This document shows, one piece after another, positions 9,737-17,930 of a stretch of DNA of 23,133 bases. Origin of the DNA: Nemertoderma westbladi (lineage: Eukaryota > Xenacoelomorpha > Nemertodermatida > Nemertodermatidae); the NCBI GenBank assembly GCA_032718475.1, contig JAUCBJ010008537.1:1-23133 (forward strand), in the 5' to 3' direction. The notes below the pieces were generated by a model. It worked only from the letters and a program-made list of their open reading frames with translations. It was not told where the DNA came from and did not search any database. The position numbers were made by a program, and so were the translations under genes. Within the stretch, counting starts at the first letter, position 1, and every line of letters starts with the position of its first letter.

Positions 9737-10170
9737 ATGAAGCCCTGTTGCGGCTGCAATGGTAAATCGGGGCAGTGTTAGAAATGTGTTTGTGCTCGAA
9801 CACCCAGAGGATGCACCATTTGTGCTCCACAGTCTAACGGGCATTGTCAGAATCCCAACAGGACAATAAGTTCGCAACCACTCCCTTCTCAAACTACTGT
9901 TAGTAATGTTACAGCATCTGCCGGGGCATCTTCCCAACCTTTATCCTCTGACACAGTAGCCACAGGCGGAGGTATCGATGGGATCCTGTTTGATTCATCT
10001 ATGACGTCAATAGCAGGTGGAACTTTGACACTACCAGTACCACCCAAAGTTTGTGCCAACATCTGGCCGGACTCAGCCACATCCCTGGCAAGGCTTTACA
10101 ACAGTGCTGACGGTAACGGGGTCATGGACTATTTATTGAAACACTCTCCTCTGAAATCTTCGGATCGTGC
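9737..10170 (+). pseudogene. Retroelement N-terminal Cys-rich segment
   Basis: The ATG at 9737 is chosen because the reading frame from it leads through the Cys cluster into the repeat region. A TAG at 9779-9781 (codon 15) is the only stop. Residues CCGCNGKSGQC, then KCVCARTPRGCTICAP and GHCQNP, give at least nine Cys in under 40 residues, in the CxC...CxxC spacing of a compact zinc cluster. After a Ser/Thr-rich linker the frame continues with PKVCANIWPDSATSLARLYN. A nucleic-acid-binding role is inferred from the Cys pattern and its place in front of a reverse transcriptase. Confidence 0.65.
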
Positions 10171-11115
10171 CGCCAAAGTTTTTGGTGGGAGCCCCCTGGT
10201 CCCCAAAGTGTCTGGAGATGACCCCCTGGTCCCCAAAGTGTCTGGTGGGAGCCCCCCAGTCCCCAAAGTGTCTGGTGGGAGCCCTCCAGTCACCAAAGTA
10301 TCTGGTAGGAGCCCCCCAGCCACCAAAGTGTTTGGTGGGAGCCCCCTGAACCCCAAATTGTCGGGAGTTGACCCCATGGTCCCCAAAGTGTCCTGTGGGA
10401 GCCCCCCTGTTCACCAAAGTGTCTGGTGGGAGCCCCCAGTCTCCAATATGGCGGGAGTCGACCCTCTGGTTCCCAATGTGTCTGGTGGGAGCCCCCCGGT
10501 CCCTAAAAAGTCTGGTGGTAGCCCCCCAGTTCCCAAAGTGTCTGGAGTTGACCCCCTGGTCCCAAAGTGTCGGGAGTTGACCCCCTGGTCTCCACAGTGT
10601 CTGGTGAGAGCCCCCCAGTCCCCAAAGTGTATGGTGGGAGCCCCCCGGTTCCCAACGTGTCTGGTGGGGGGCCCCCGGTTCCCAAAGTGTCTGGTGGGGG
10701 CCCCCAGTCACCGAAGTGTCTGGTGGAAGCCCCCCGGGCCCTAATGTGTCTAGAGTTGACCCTCTGGACCCCAAAGTGTCTGGTGGGAGCCTCCCAGTCC
10801 CCAAAGTGTCTGGTGGGAGGACCCCAGTTCCCAAAGTGTCTGGTGGGAGCCCCCCAGTCACCAAAGTATCTGGTAGGAGCCCCCCAGCCACCAAAGTGTT
10901 TGGTGGGAGCCCCCTGAGCCCCAAAGTGTCGGGTGTTGACCCCATGGTCCCCAAAGTGTCCTGTGGGAGCCCCCTGGTCCACAAAGTGTCTGGTGGGAGC
11001 CCCCCGGTCCCCAAAATGTCGGGAGTTGACCATATGATCCCCAAAGTGTCTGGTGGGAGCCCCCCAGTCCCCAAAGTGTGTGGTAGGAGCCCCCCGGTCC
11101 CCAAAGTGTCGTGAG
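10170..11115 (+). repeat. 30-bp minisatellite coding SGGSPPVPKV repeats
   Basis: About 30 tandem units of 30 bp fit the consensus GTCCCCAAAGTGTCTGGTGG plus GAGCCCCCC(A/G). Variant units read SGVDPLVPKV. In the retroelement frame each unit codes ten residues, so the array would be a Pro/Ser/Gly-rich linker between the Cys cluster and the reverse transcriptase. Indels shift the frame more than once. A block at about 10280-10400 recurs at about 10850-10970 (offset 568 bp) with the same variant units, showing a higher-order duplication. Because the unit is a multiple of three, unrelated frames on both strands also stay open; these are not genes. Confidence 0.9.
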
Positions 11116-12369
11116 TTGACCCCCAGATGACTCGATCCTGTTGATGGAGTTTGAGGGCGCACCCGAGCACCACCCTGTAGTTTTCGAGCAACTGAACAGG
11201 CAGCTGGTTCTGTCCAGCTTGCTCAGAATGAAAGGGAACGACATGGGTCCTTCTGGTGTCGACATGCAAGGGTGGAAACCCCTCCTGGCAAGGTTCCGCA
11301 CACAGTCTACAGAGTTATGTGAAATGATTGTGCAGTTGGGAAAACAGATCACTCAGATGATCATTCCACCAACTTCTCTGTCCGCGCTGCTAGCTGTCCA
11401 TCTGATCGCCCTGGACAAGAACCTGGGTGTTCGACCCATCAGGATCGGGGAAGTTCTCCAGCGGGTGATTGGGAAGGCGGCGATTCGCTGCATTCGTGAT
11501 GATCTGGAGGCCGTCGGTGGGTCAGTGCAACTCTTGTCTATGACAGAAGTCAGGTATTGAGTTCACTGTTCACAGCGTCAATGATGCATTTAACCGTGAT
11601 GACTGCGATGGGGTACTTCAAATAGATGCCACCAATGCTTTTAATCAACATCCGCATAGTCTGTCCTGGTCTACACACCCTTGTTGCGAATTGGTATAGT
11701 GAGCCAGTGTGGCTGCTCGTAGGTGGAGAAATTTTGTGGTCGGAGGAGGGAACCACTCAGGGTGATCCGGTGGTGATGGCCATGTATGGAAGTGGGGCAA
11801 TGCCGCTGGTGAAGGAGTTGGAGAGGGGATGTACAATGGAACAGCGATGGTATGCAGATGACGCGAATGTAGCTGGGAAGCTGACCGAGCTCCGCAAGTT
11901 TCTCGATATAACGCTGGAGTGGGGGCCGCTTTATGAGTATCACCCCACCAAGTGTTTCCTGACTGTGAAGCCAGAGAAGCCAGCAGAGGCGGAGGAACTG
12001 TTCGCCGGATACAACATTTCCATTACCACTGTTGGAAATAAACTATTGGGTGGCGTCATTGGCACAGAGGAGTTCCGTCGGAGTTTTATTCAAGAGAAGG
12101 TAGGCGAATTCATTACCGATGTCAACAGACTTGCCAATATAGCTGCGGTAGATCCCCACTGTGCCTATGCGGGGTTGGCGTCTGGCCTGGCATGCAGGAT
12201 GCTGGTGGCAGTACATAGCTCGCGTAGTACCAGGGGCGACAGCACAGCTGGGGGATTTAGAAGAGTCAGTAAAGAGTTGATGTCTCTGCTGATTCGGGAT
12301 GGGGGGATGGAAATCCCCCTCCTGCAGGACCTCGAGCCACAGTATCACCACTCCCGTCTGGTATGTGAA
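11116..12369 (+). pseudogene. Retroelement reverse transcriptase domain
   Basis: The first piece (to 11560) holds KGNDMGPSGVDMQGWKPLLA and LIALDKNLGVRPIRIGEVL, the fingers of this reverse transcriptase type. A frame change leads to LQIDATNAFNQ (motif A, about 11617-11650), and another to VGGEILWSEEGTTQGDPVVM (motif B) and RWYADDANVAGKL (motif C, about 11850), with both catalytic Asp present. Next come YEYHPTKCFLTVKPEK and the conserved LLGGVIGTEEF, then DVNRLANIAAVDPHCAYAGL of the thumb, ending at PLLQDLEPQYHHSRLVCEP where LINE B enters. Three different frames are used, so it is dead. In active relatives it performs target-primed reverse transcription. Confidence 0.8.
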
Positions 12370-12375
12370 CCATTC
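12370..12375. repeat. Target-site duplication CCATTC, left copy
   Basis: CCATTC here and at 13920-13925 flanks LINE B exactly. The retroelement codons on either side join at this hexamer without loss. Confidence 0.8.
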
Positions 12376-13919
12376 TACTACTACTACTAGGATCGGCATG
12401 CTGCATTGCAGCTGCATTTTTAGGAATGGTGTGCCGGCTTGTCAACAAAATTACACCGCCACAACTCCCTATCACCCATGACATTTGCTAGATCATCCGC
12501 ATCTTTAAGGCCAGTGTCCTTTAAGATGCGTCTCAAGAAAGTCATGGGCTGTCCACCATGCTTATTCACTCCATGAGGCTGCCAAAGTACAAGATTATGC
12601 ACTGGCTGGTCCTCACGGCGAAAGCAATGTCCTGCAAAGCGGAGGCGATTTTGTTCTAGTGTCAAGCCTGGGGGAACCAATGAGACACCTCCAATGTTAT
12701 ATAGTGTCTTGTTGGAGATGTGTGCATTGTACTTGACACAATGAACCCGGCGTAGCATTCTTGTGAATGTTCCATCCAGAGATTTGGTGTCCTCAGCAGT
12801 TAGAGCCCAGCATGGAACTCCCGTAGAGGAGTACTGGAACTACTGCTGCTCTAAATAATCGGACCTTAAGTTTCCGATTATTTCTCGGTGACTTCCAAAT
12901 CCTGGAAAGCCTATTCAAGGCTGCCCATGCCTTTCCCTTACGTATTCGAAGGTCCTCACCTGACTTCCAGATCCATGATCCCAGGTAACAGAAGTCATCC
13001 ACATGCTCAAGCATTCCATCCTTTGAGCTTATGCTCATCCGATCAGAGACTTGCTGAGGACTTTCAAAGTTAACTGTCAGAATTTTGGTCTTTCTGGAGT
13101 TAATAAAAAGACCAACACTAGAAGCAGCATGTTCTAATGAGCTGAGGAGCCGTTGGGCTCCCTCTAATGATTCTGAGAGTACTCCTAAGTCATCAGCAAA
13201 GTCTAGATCAGTTAGGTACTTGGCAGGATTTCCTCGACTTCTGGAGCCAGTAGGTGGAGTTATCATCACCCCATCATCATTATGATGATCTAAGGACATG
13301 CGTAGAACATAGTCAACCACAATAATGAACAAGAATGGTGCAAGTGTGTCTCCTTGGAGGACGCCCCATAACACTTCAAATGGTTCTGTGTCACCGTCAA
13401 CAGTAGACACAAATGTTGTCGAACCATCGTATACTGATCTGATTGCTGCAATAATTTCATCAGGAATCCCATATAATGAAAGTATGCTGAACATACGTGA
13501 GCGAGAGACTGAATCAAAGGCCTTGAAGAAGTCAACAAAGATAACAGCCAGATGCCTGTCTTTCTTTTTTGATAATTCTTCAATTATCCTTCTAAGTGCC
13601 AAAATGGGCTCCATGGTCCCACGACCTTTACGGAACCCATTCTGATTTCCATGGAGCAGTCTCTCAATGGGATCCCTGATGCGATTTAATAGAATCCTAT
13701 TGTATAGCTTTGCAGCAATCGAGATCAATGAGATTCCCCGAAAAGAACCATAGAGTGTTAGGTTGCCCTTCTTGGGAACTGGCACCAACTTATTTGTTTT
13801 CATTTCTTGTGGGACTCTTGTTGTTCGGTACTTGTCTACTATGATGGGATAGATGAGCTTTAAACACTCAGGTATTTTAAAGACCTCAGGGGGGACACCA
13901 TCTACTCCACTGGCACGAT
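12376..13919 (-). mobile_element. LINE copy B, 5'-truncated, inserted in the R2-type retroelement
   Basis: The - strand element of 1544 bp has a 3' tail of TAG repeats (TACTACTACTACTAG on the + strand) next to the left CCATTC and a truncated 5' end next to the right CCATTC (13920-13925). It is almost identical to copy C at 21762-23133, which extends further 5'. 5' truncation plus a short target duplication is the signature of target-primed reverse transcription. The tail is a 3-bp microsatellite rather than poly(A), as in several LINE clades. Confidence 0.9.
12420..13919 (-). pseudogene. LINE copy B reverse transcriptase, frameshifted
   Basis: The frame opens with DRASGVDGVPPEVFK, then YGSFRGISLISIAAKLYNRI, NQNGFRKGRGTMEPILALRR, motif A VIFVDFFKAFDSVSRSRMF, motif B WGVLQGDTLAPFLFIIVVDY, motif C LDFADDLGVLSES and GLFINSRKTKILTVN. 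The thumb/C-terminal part carries VDDFCYLGSWI and LKVRLFRAAVVPVLLYGS. A single extra A near 12813 (absent from copy C) shifts the frame; the remainder (12758-12420) continues MLRRVHCVKYNAHIS and RFAGHCFRRED. The GVLQGDTLAPF and DLDFADD style differs from copies A and D, so this is a separate, possibly RTE/RTEX-like, LINE. The ATG at 13923 falls in the flanking duplication and is not the native start. Confidence 0.85.
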
Positions 13920-13925
13920 CCATTC

Positions 13926-14815
13926 AGAGAAGCCATATGATGTCTATCGTCTGGAAGGAGCAGGTCAAGGTTGTGAAGACTTTAACAGCGGTGTCAGCTA
14001 TTATTTCTAAGAGAAAAAAAGAAGAAACTTATAATAAACTGCCACCACAACAACATCAACTTTGCGACTTGGTCTGCGAAAAGGGGGCATTCACCTGGCT
14101 AAACAGTAGGCCGCTTAAACTGCAAGATACTCACCTTGACAAGGAAGAGTTCCACGATTCACTGTGTCTCCGTTACAGATGGACCCTGCATAATCTACCA
14201 TCTCATTGTGCCTGTGGAGAGCGATTTTCGTCGTCCCATATATTGTCGTGCCCCACGGGGGGTTTCCCCTCAATACGGCACAACGAGATACACGATTTCG
14301 TAGCCGACACTTTAACGGAGGTGGCACACAATGTCAGGGTGGAGCCCATGCTTAAGCCTTTAACAGGCGAGTCATTCAGCCATTGGTCGATGTCTAAGGA
14401 CCAGGAGGCAATGGACCAAGGAGGCTGGATGTGTTGGTGTGTGGTTTCTGGGGAAACTGCTTGCTTCCAGATGATGTATATCAACGTATCTGTGTTCAAC
14501 CCTCTGGCCGACACCAATGCCGCAAATGTCTCTTCCAGCAGCCCACCTGCATCACGAGTCCAGGAAGAGGCTTAAAAGTACGAAGAACGGCTGCTGGAAG
14601 TAGAGCACTCCAGCTTCACCCCCCTGATTTTTTTGGTATTTGGTGGAACCTCACCGTGGCATCGCAGTTCCTAAAGCACCTTGCGCTGAAGTTGGCCGAC
14701 AAACGCGATGTCCCGTATGCTGAGTGTGTGGTGTGGGTTCACCGCCACCTGAGCATCGCTCTACTTTGGTCCGCCCTCCTATGTCTACGTCGATGCCAGT
14801 CAGCCAAGTGACGGC
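13926..14815 (+). pseudogene. Retroelement C-terminal CCHC finger and restriction-like endonuclease
   Basis: Coding resumes immediately after the second copy of the target duplication. CEKGAFTWLNSRPL and FHDSLCLRYRWTLHNLPSHC lead into CACGERFSSSHILSC, a CxC...H...C knuckle, then GGFPSIRHNEIHDFVADTL and RVEPMLKPLTGE. This is the knuckle plus RHN...EP arrangement of R2-type endonucleases. Around 14420 a shifted frame supplies RLDVLVCGFWG, with the acidic residue expected of the PD-(D/E)xK-like site, and the first frame returns with INVSVFNPLAD. After a TAA at 14573 the match continues in other frames (LEVEHSSFTPL, then LALKLADKRDVPYAECVVW and LWSALLCLRR) to about 14811. In active relatives the domain cleaves the target site. 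Confidence 0.75.
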
Positions 14816-15308
14816 CAGTACGGTGCGACGTAGACTATTGTCCACAGCAATGTGGACTGTAACACGGCATAGTACAGTAATAGTCAGGTAAAATTGAAAG
14901 GTTTTTTGTATTTCCCGCTTTTTTTAAAACATGTGTTTACAATTATGTACAGTTGCTAAGCTAAGTCAGCTGGTGGTGGGTTGTAGGTATATTGTGTTTC
15001 TATTTTTAATATGCAGATTTATGTCATATTTATTTATAAATATAATAATGGAGATTAGACTAAAAAAAAGTATAAGTACTGGTACCAGTACAATTACCAG
15101 TTCAACTACTGGTATCAGTAAAGTACGATTGCACGTACCGGTACCCGTACCAGTACCAGTACAAGTATTTTAGCATCTTGGCAAGCATCTATTGAATTGA
15201 GAACATATCAATATACATCTGATATTAAAGATTGCATGCTAGTACTCGCTTGTGCAAAGTGATTACATAAACTTGACATTGTCATTTATTTGGAAACAAA
15301 CGAATAAG
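14816..15308. other. Non-coding stretch between the retroelement and the viral sequence
   Basis: The first part is presumably the retroelement 3' end. A CAGTAC/GGTACC-type simple repeat follows (15079-15172), then about 135 bp of unique sequence (15173-15308) directly before the capsid start codon. That last piece could be viral 5' untranslated sequence, or host; nothing in it decides between the two. Confidence 0.4.
15079..15172. repeat. Degenerate TACTGGTACCAG simple repeat, right of the retroelement
   Basis: Imperfect units of TACTGGTACCAGTACA occur over ~95 bp, sharing CCAGTACAAG words with the tract at 9421-9522. It lies about 135 bp before the start of the viral coding sequence. Confidence 0.7.
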
Positions 15309-15623
15309 ATGCCGAGTGGAAAGGAAGAACAATGAAAGAAAGGAGGAACGAAGAAGAATGTTCCAGCGCCCCAAAAGAAGGGCACATCTGGGACAAAGCC
15401 CTCTGACAAGGGCAAAGGTTCTGGAAAGAAAGATAAGAAGGGAGTCTCTGGAGGCTATCTGTCTTGGGTAATCAGGCTTATTGCTGGCATGCCAAGTGCC
15501 ACGCTCAAATTTATACAAAGCTCCATCATAGGTACATTGTCTGCCAGATGGCGCGCTATGGTCATCATGTTTTTTGCATGTGTGAAAGCCTGTATCTGTG
15601 GAACAGCGACCAGTTCAGCATTC
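15309..15623 (+). pseudogene. Flavivirus-like capsid (C) with its membrane anchor
   Basis: The ATG at 15309 starts the frame that runs on into prM. A TGA at 15333-15335 (codon 9) breaks it. The N-terminal ~50 residues are strongly basic (KKGGTKKN, GKGSGKKDKKGVSGG), followed by a hydrophobic helix region (YLSWVIRLIAG) and, at about residues 84-100, a second hydrophobic segment (MVIMFFACVKACICGTA) that would act as the signal for prM. The length of about 104 residues up to the likely signal cleavage matches flavivirus capsids including the anchor. In viruses the protein packages the RNA. The boundary with prM is inferred. Confidence 0.7.
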
Positions 15624-16181
15624 GTGTCTGAAGGGCTTGATGGGGGCGCCGTGGCGGATTTTCTGATTACTTGTGAGGTCTTGAAAGCCATGCCAGTGGT
15701 CAATGGAGTCTACCAAGAAATTAAGAAGAGTAAGGAAAAAGAACTGAGGATTTTTATTAAGAATAGTGGCTTGAAGTGCGGTACCACATCGATGGGTGAT
15801 GAGTACACCAAATGTGCCTACACTTATGATGAAGACATTTCTCAGCCTGACTAGGACTGGTGCCTGGTGCAGGTACCCTCCGATTATATGGTTGATAGAC
15901 AGTTCACGTATTTGGCTATGGATGAAGTGGAAACGATTGACAAAGGACAGAGTGAGGAGAACGGCGACTACCAAACCGAATCAAGTTGTGAGCCACCTGA
16001 CCAAGCAAAGTTCAAGTCTTGGAATAATGCTTTCCTGGATGACTGGCGCAACCATCTCGCAGATAATCTCTTCAGTATTGGTTTCCTAATGACTGGAATC
16101 ATGACCTTGCGTTACATTCAGAGCCCGGCACCTGGGATGATGTTTATCTTAGTAGGACTTAGTGGCCTGACTGGCTCGAAT
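15624..16181 (+). pseudogene. Flavivirus-like prM/M precursor
   Basis: It lies in the same frame as the capsid, about 186 codons, close to the usual prM length. After the signal segment come a Cys-bearing ectodomain (GLKCGTTSMGDEYTKCAY), a TAG at 15852-15854, then DWCLVQVPSDYMV. It ends with an amphipathic stretch (WNNAFLDDWRNHLADN) and two membrane segments (LFSIGFLMTGIMTLRY and GMMFILVGLSGLTG), the topology of M. I do not see an obvious furin-type basic motif between pr and M. In viruses prM shields the envelope protein during assembly. Confidence 0.65.
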
Positions 16182-17365
16182 CTGAAAGTGCACGGAGTAG
16201 AGCATGAACCAACTGAATTGGACTTGACTTATTTGCATGAGCATTACAATTCGATTGAAAATTTGGAGACTATTCAAGGCTCCAAGAATGTTGAAGTCAA
16301 TATGATGTTCCGAAGGGAGGAGTGCAAAATGTTACGCGTGATAGATCCAAATAGGGACTTCTATATCGCTGGACATGACGCTGAGATGGTTGGTGGTTGG
16401 GCTTAATTTGAGGGTTTATCCCACTGAACTCAGTCACACGATCAAAAGCAATTGGGGGTGTCCTAGAGCAACACCACCAGATTGTAAGCCTCTCGAACAT
16501 GATGCATGTCAGATGGGAGCTCATGGATAGGGAAATGGATGTGGGTTTTTTTAGAGAAGGGCCGTGGTACACTTGTGTCAAGCTTACTGGATCTACGCAA
16601 GCTAAGAGATACCTGTGGGAGTCTGAGATCATCATTCTTGAGAAGGCTAAGGTGCATGTAGATGTGACTACTGATCTGAGGGGGACATAGAAGGTTTGTA
16701 TGATGGAGATGGACGGCAGTAGTGCAGAGTCCCATTGCAGATTTTACCCTACCTACTATTGGTACTTTCAGGATGCATTGCGACAATCATTTGGAAGTTA
16801 TACCTTATTTGTGGGTATATTGCACTGGGTCAGAATATGAAGTGGTCGAAAGCATACATAGATTTGAAGACTTGGTTAATACGCCATGGATGTACACTAC
16901 GGGTAGTGGGAGAGTTAATAATCCCCATAGTGCTCTGGCATTCGGGTATGCCACTGACAACAGATACCCTGTGCACTTCAAATCATTGTCTACTGGGAGG
17001 ATACGTGCATTAATGAGTGGTGAAATCAAGATGAAGACCAAACTGGAAATGACTGCAGAGAAGATTGACATTAAGAGTTTGTCTCTCAGAAGCAAACTCT
17101 ATTGCTCCATGACCATGGAGCTATTGCCTATTCAATTCTTTTCGATTCATTTAGTAAACTTTTTGGCAAATTTAGAGCTTCCCTTCATGGAGTCACTGGA
17201 TTTCTGGGGGCCTTTTTCGACATTGCAGGTTGGGTGGTGCCTATTGCTATAGCTGCTTTAGGCTGGGTTCTAATGAGCATATCAGGAGAAAAGGGAAAAC
17301 TCATGGGATTGGTTCTGATAGTTGGAGGATTGGCCATTTTTATGGGTCATTTCGGTGTCTTGGGG
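16182..17365 (+). pseudogene. Flavivirus-like envelope (E) glycoprotein, broken and shortened
   Basis: The first ~75 residues follow prM in frame. The frame changes near 16404. The next segment has Cys-containing sequence (NWGCPRATPPDCKPLE) and the GNGCGFF fusion-loop motif at 16531-16551, with a TAG directly before it (16528-16530) and another frame change across the T run 16546-16552. It continues with GPWYTCVKL and a TAG at 16688. From about 16760 another frame gives SEYEVVESIHRFEDLVNTPW, HSALAFGYAT and KMKTKLEMTAEKIDIKSLSL, consistent with domains I and II. From about 17102 the stem and double membrane anchor follow (FGKFRASLHGVTGFLGAFFD ... LMGLVLIVGGLAIFM). Total room is ~395 codons against ~500 usual, and I find no domain III between 17095 and 17110. 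Confidence 0.7.
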
Positions 17366-17766
17366 GCAGAAAGAGTCAGAACCAAAGGCTATCATCAGGA
17401 TGCTTTAGAGGTTATACGTCTTATCACTGAGCATGAAGGAAGCGTGGGAGAGCTTGTTTGCAAACTCAAACCATTCAAGGCAGCAGATGAGATCGCTGGT
17501 TCATTGACTATAGAAGCCCCAGATATGTCGAAGTTTTTGAAAGAATCCAGGTGGCTGAAGGCCTTGGGCCAGAGGCACCTATAGCATTGCTTTGGGCCAA
17601 GTTAAAGATTATATGTGGAATTTGCATTTTGGGGTCAGAATTAATCCTATCGGTTATTGGTCGGGGCACAGCAAACACGTTTATGTGGACCCGAGGAATT
17701 TGAATGTCAGGCTGAACGTGGTCGTTTTGTTCCATCAGAGCGGGTCGAAGTATAGCGTGGCAGATA
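17366..17766 (+). pseudogene. NS1-like N-terminal remnant
   Basis: Directly after the envelope hairpin, the position of NS1 in flaviviruses, a soluble segment reads YHQDALEVIRLITEHEGS and GELVCKLKPFKAADEIAG up to a stop at 17582. Similarity then seems to pass into another frame (from 17581: IALLWAKLKIICGICILGS) until LINE D begins. The identification rests mainly on position; the expected set of NS1 cysteines is not visible. Only about a third of NS1 could be present. Confidence 0.4.
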
Positions 17767-17930
17767 TTATTATTATTATTATTACATTTTATTCCAAACC
17801 ATAAAGGTTCATATCATATACATAATGGAATAGAATATAGAATTACATTAGAATAAAGCACAATTAATATATACAGCTAACTAATTACCTACAACTGTTG
17901 TATAGTAATGAAAATATATTTCTCCAATTA

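Larger units (their letters stand above)
9737..14815 (+). mobile_element. Retrotransposon with R2-type restriction-like endonuclease, degenerate, split by LINE B
   Basis: One long + strand coding relic reads in order: a Cys-rich N-terminus, a repetitive SGGSPPVPKV stretch, a reverse transcriptase with a YADDA active site, then, after the inserted LINE B (12376-13919), a CCHC-like finger and an endonuclease-like domain. The C-terminal CxC...H...C plus RHNE...EP...RLD layout is the hallmark of non-LTR retrotransposons with a restriction-like endonuclease (R2/NeSL/Hero-like groups). I cannot assign the clade. I see no second ORF. Several frame changes and stops make it inactive. Outer ends are not defined; matching simple-repeat tracts at 9421-9522 and 15079-15172 may mark the insertion site. 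Confidence 0.75.
15309..17766 (+). other. Endogenous flavivirus-like element (capsid, prM/M, envelope, start of NS1-like)
   Basis: About 2.46 kb reads as the 5' part of a flavivirus-type polyprotein in the correct gene order: a short Lys-rich protein with a hydrophobic tail, a Cys-containing prM ending in two membrane segments, an envelope region with a GNGCGFF fusion-loop motif (16531-16551) and a C-terminal membrane hairpin, then a further ectodomain. The first 1.1 kb stays in one frame with only two stops; later parts use at least three frames. Composition is visibly less AT-rich than the flanks. The right edge is cut by LINE copy D at 17767. This is a DNA copy of an RNA virus fixed in the host genome, and it is not functional. 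The assignment rests on gene order, motifs and membrane topology, not on a database search. Confidence 0.8.

Noticed and set aside
10170-11115. Tandem 30-bp units as a CRISPR array
   Set aside because: The units are contiguous without unique spacers, are coding-compatible, and lie in a eukaryotic retroelement.
10133-11269. Long - strand open frame (378 codons) with repeated GTGGLPPDTL units
   Set aside because: It is a shadow of the 30-bp minisatellite: the unit is a multiple of three, so several frames on both strands stay open. There is no independent domain or start context, and the + strand frame connects to real retroelement domains.
12888-13645. + strand open frames within LINE B (and the same ones in copy C at 22272-23029)
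   Set aside because: They are antisense shadows of the reverse transcriptase, repeated in both copies only because the LINEs are nearly identical.
15282-15974. Open frames on the - strand opposite the viral capsid/prM region
   Set aside because: They show no recognisable domain, are short, and lie opposite a + strand frame with clear capsid and prM layout.
17592-17804. Open frame crossing the viral/LINE D junction as a fusion gene
   Set aside because: Its C-terminal isoleucine run is just translation of the TAT-repeat LINE tail. The frame is accidental.
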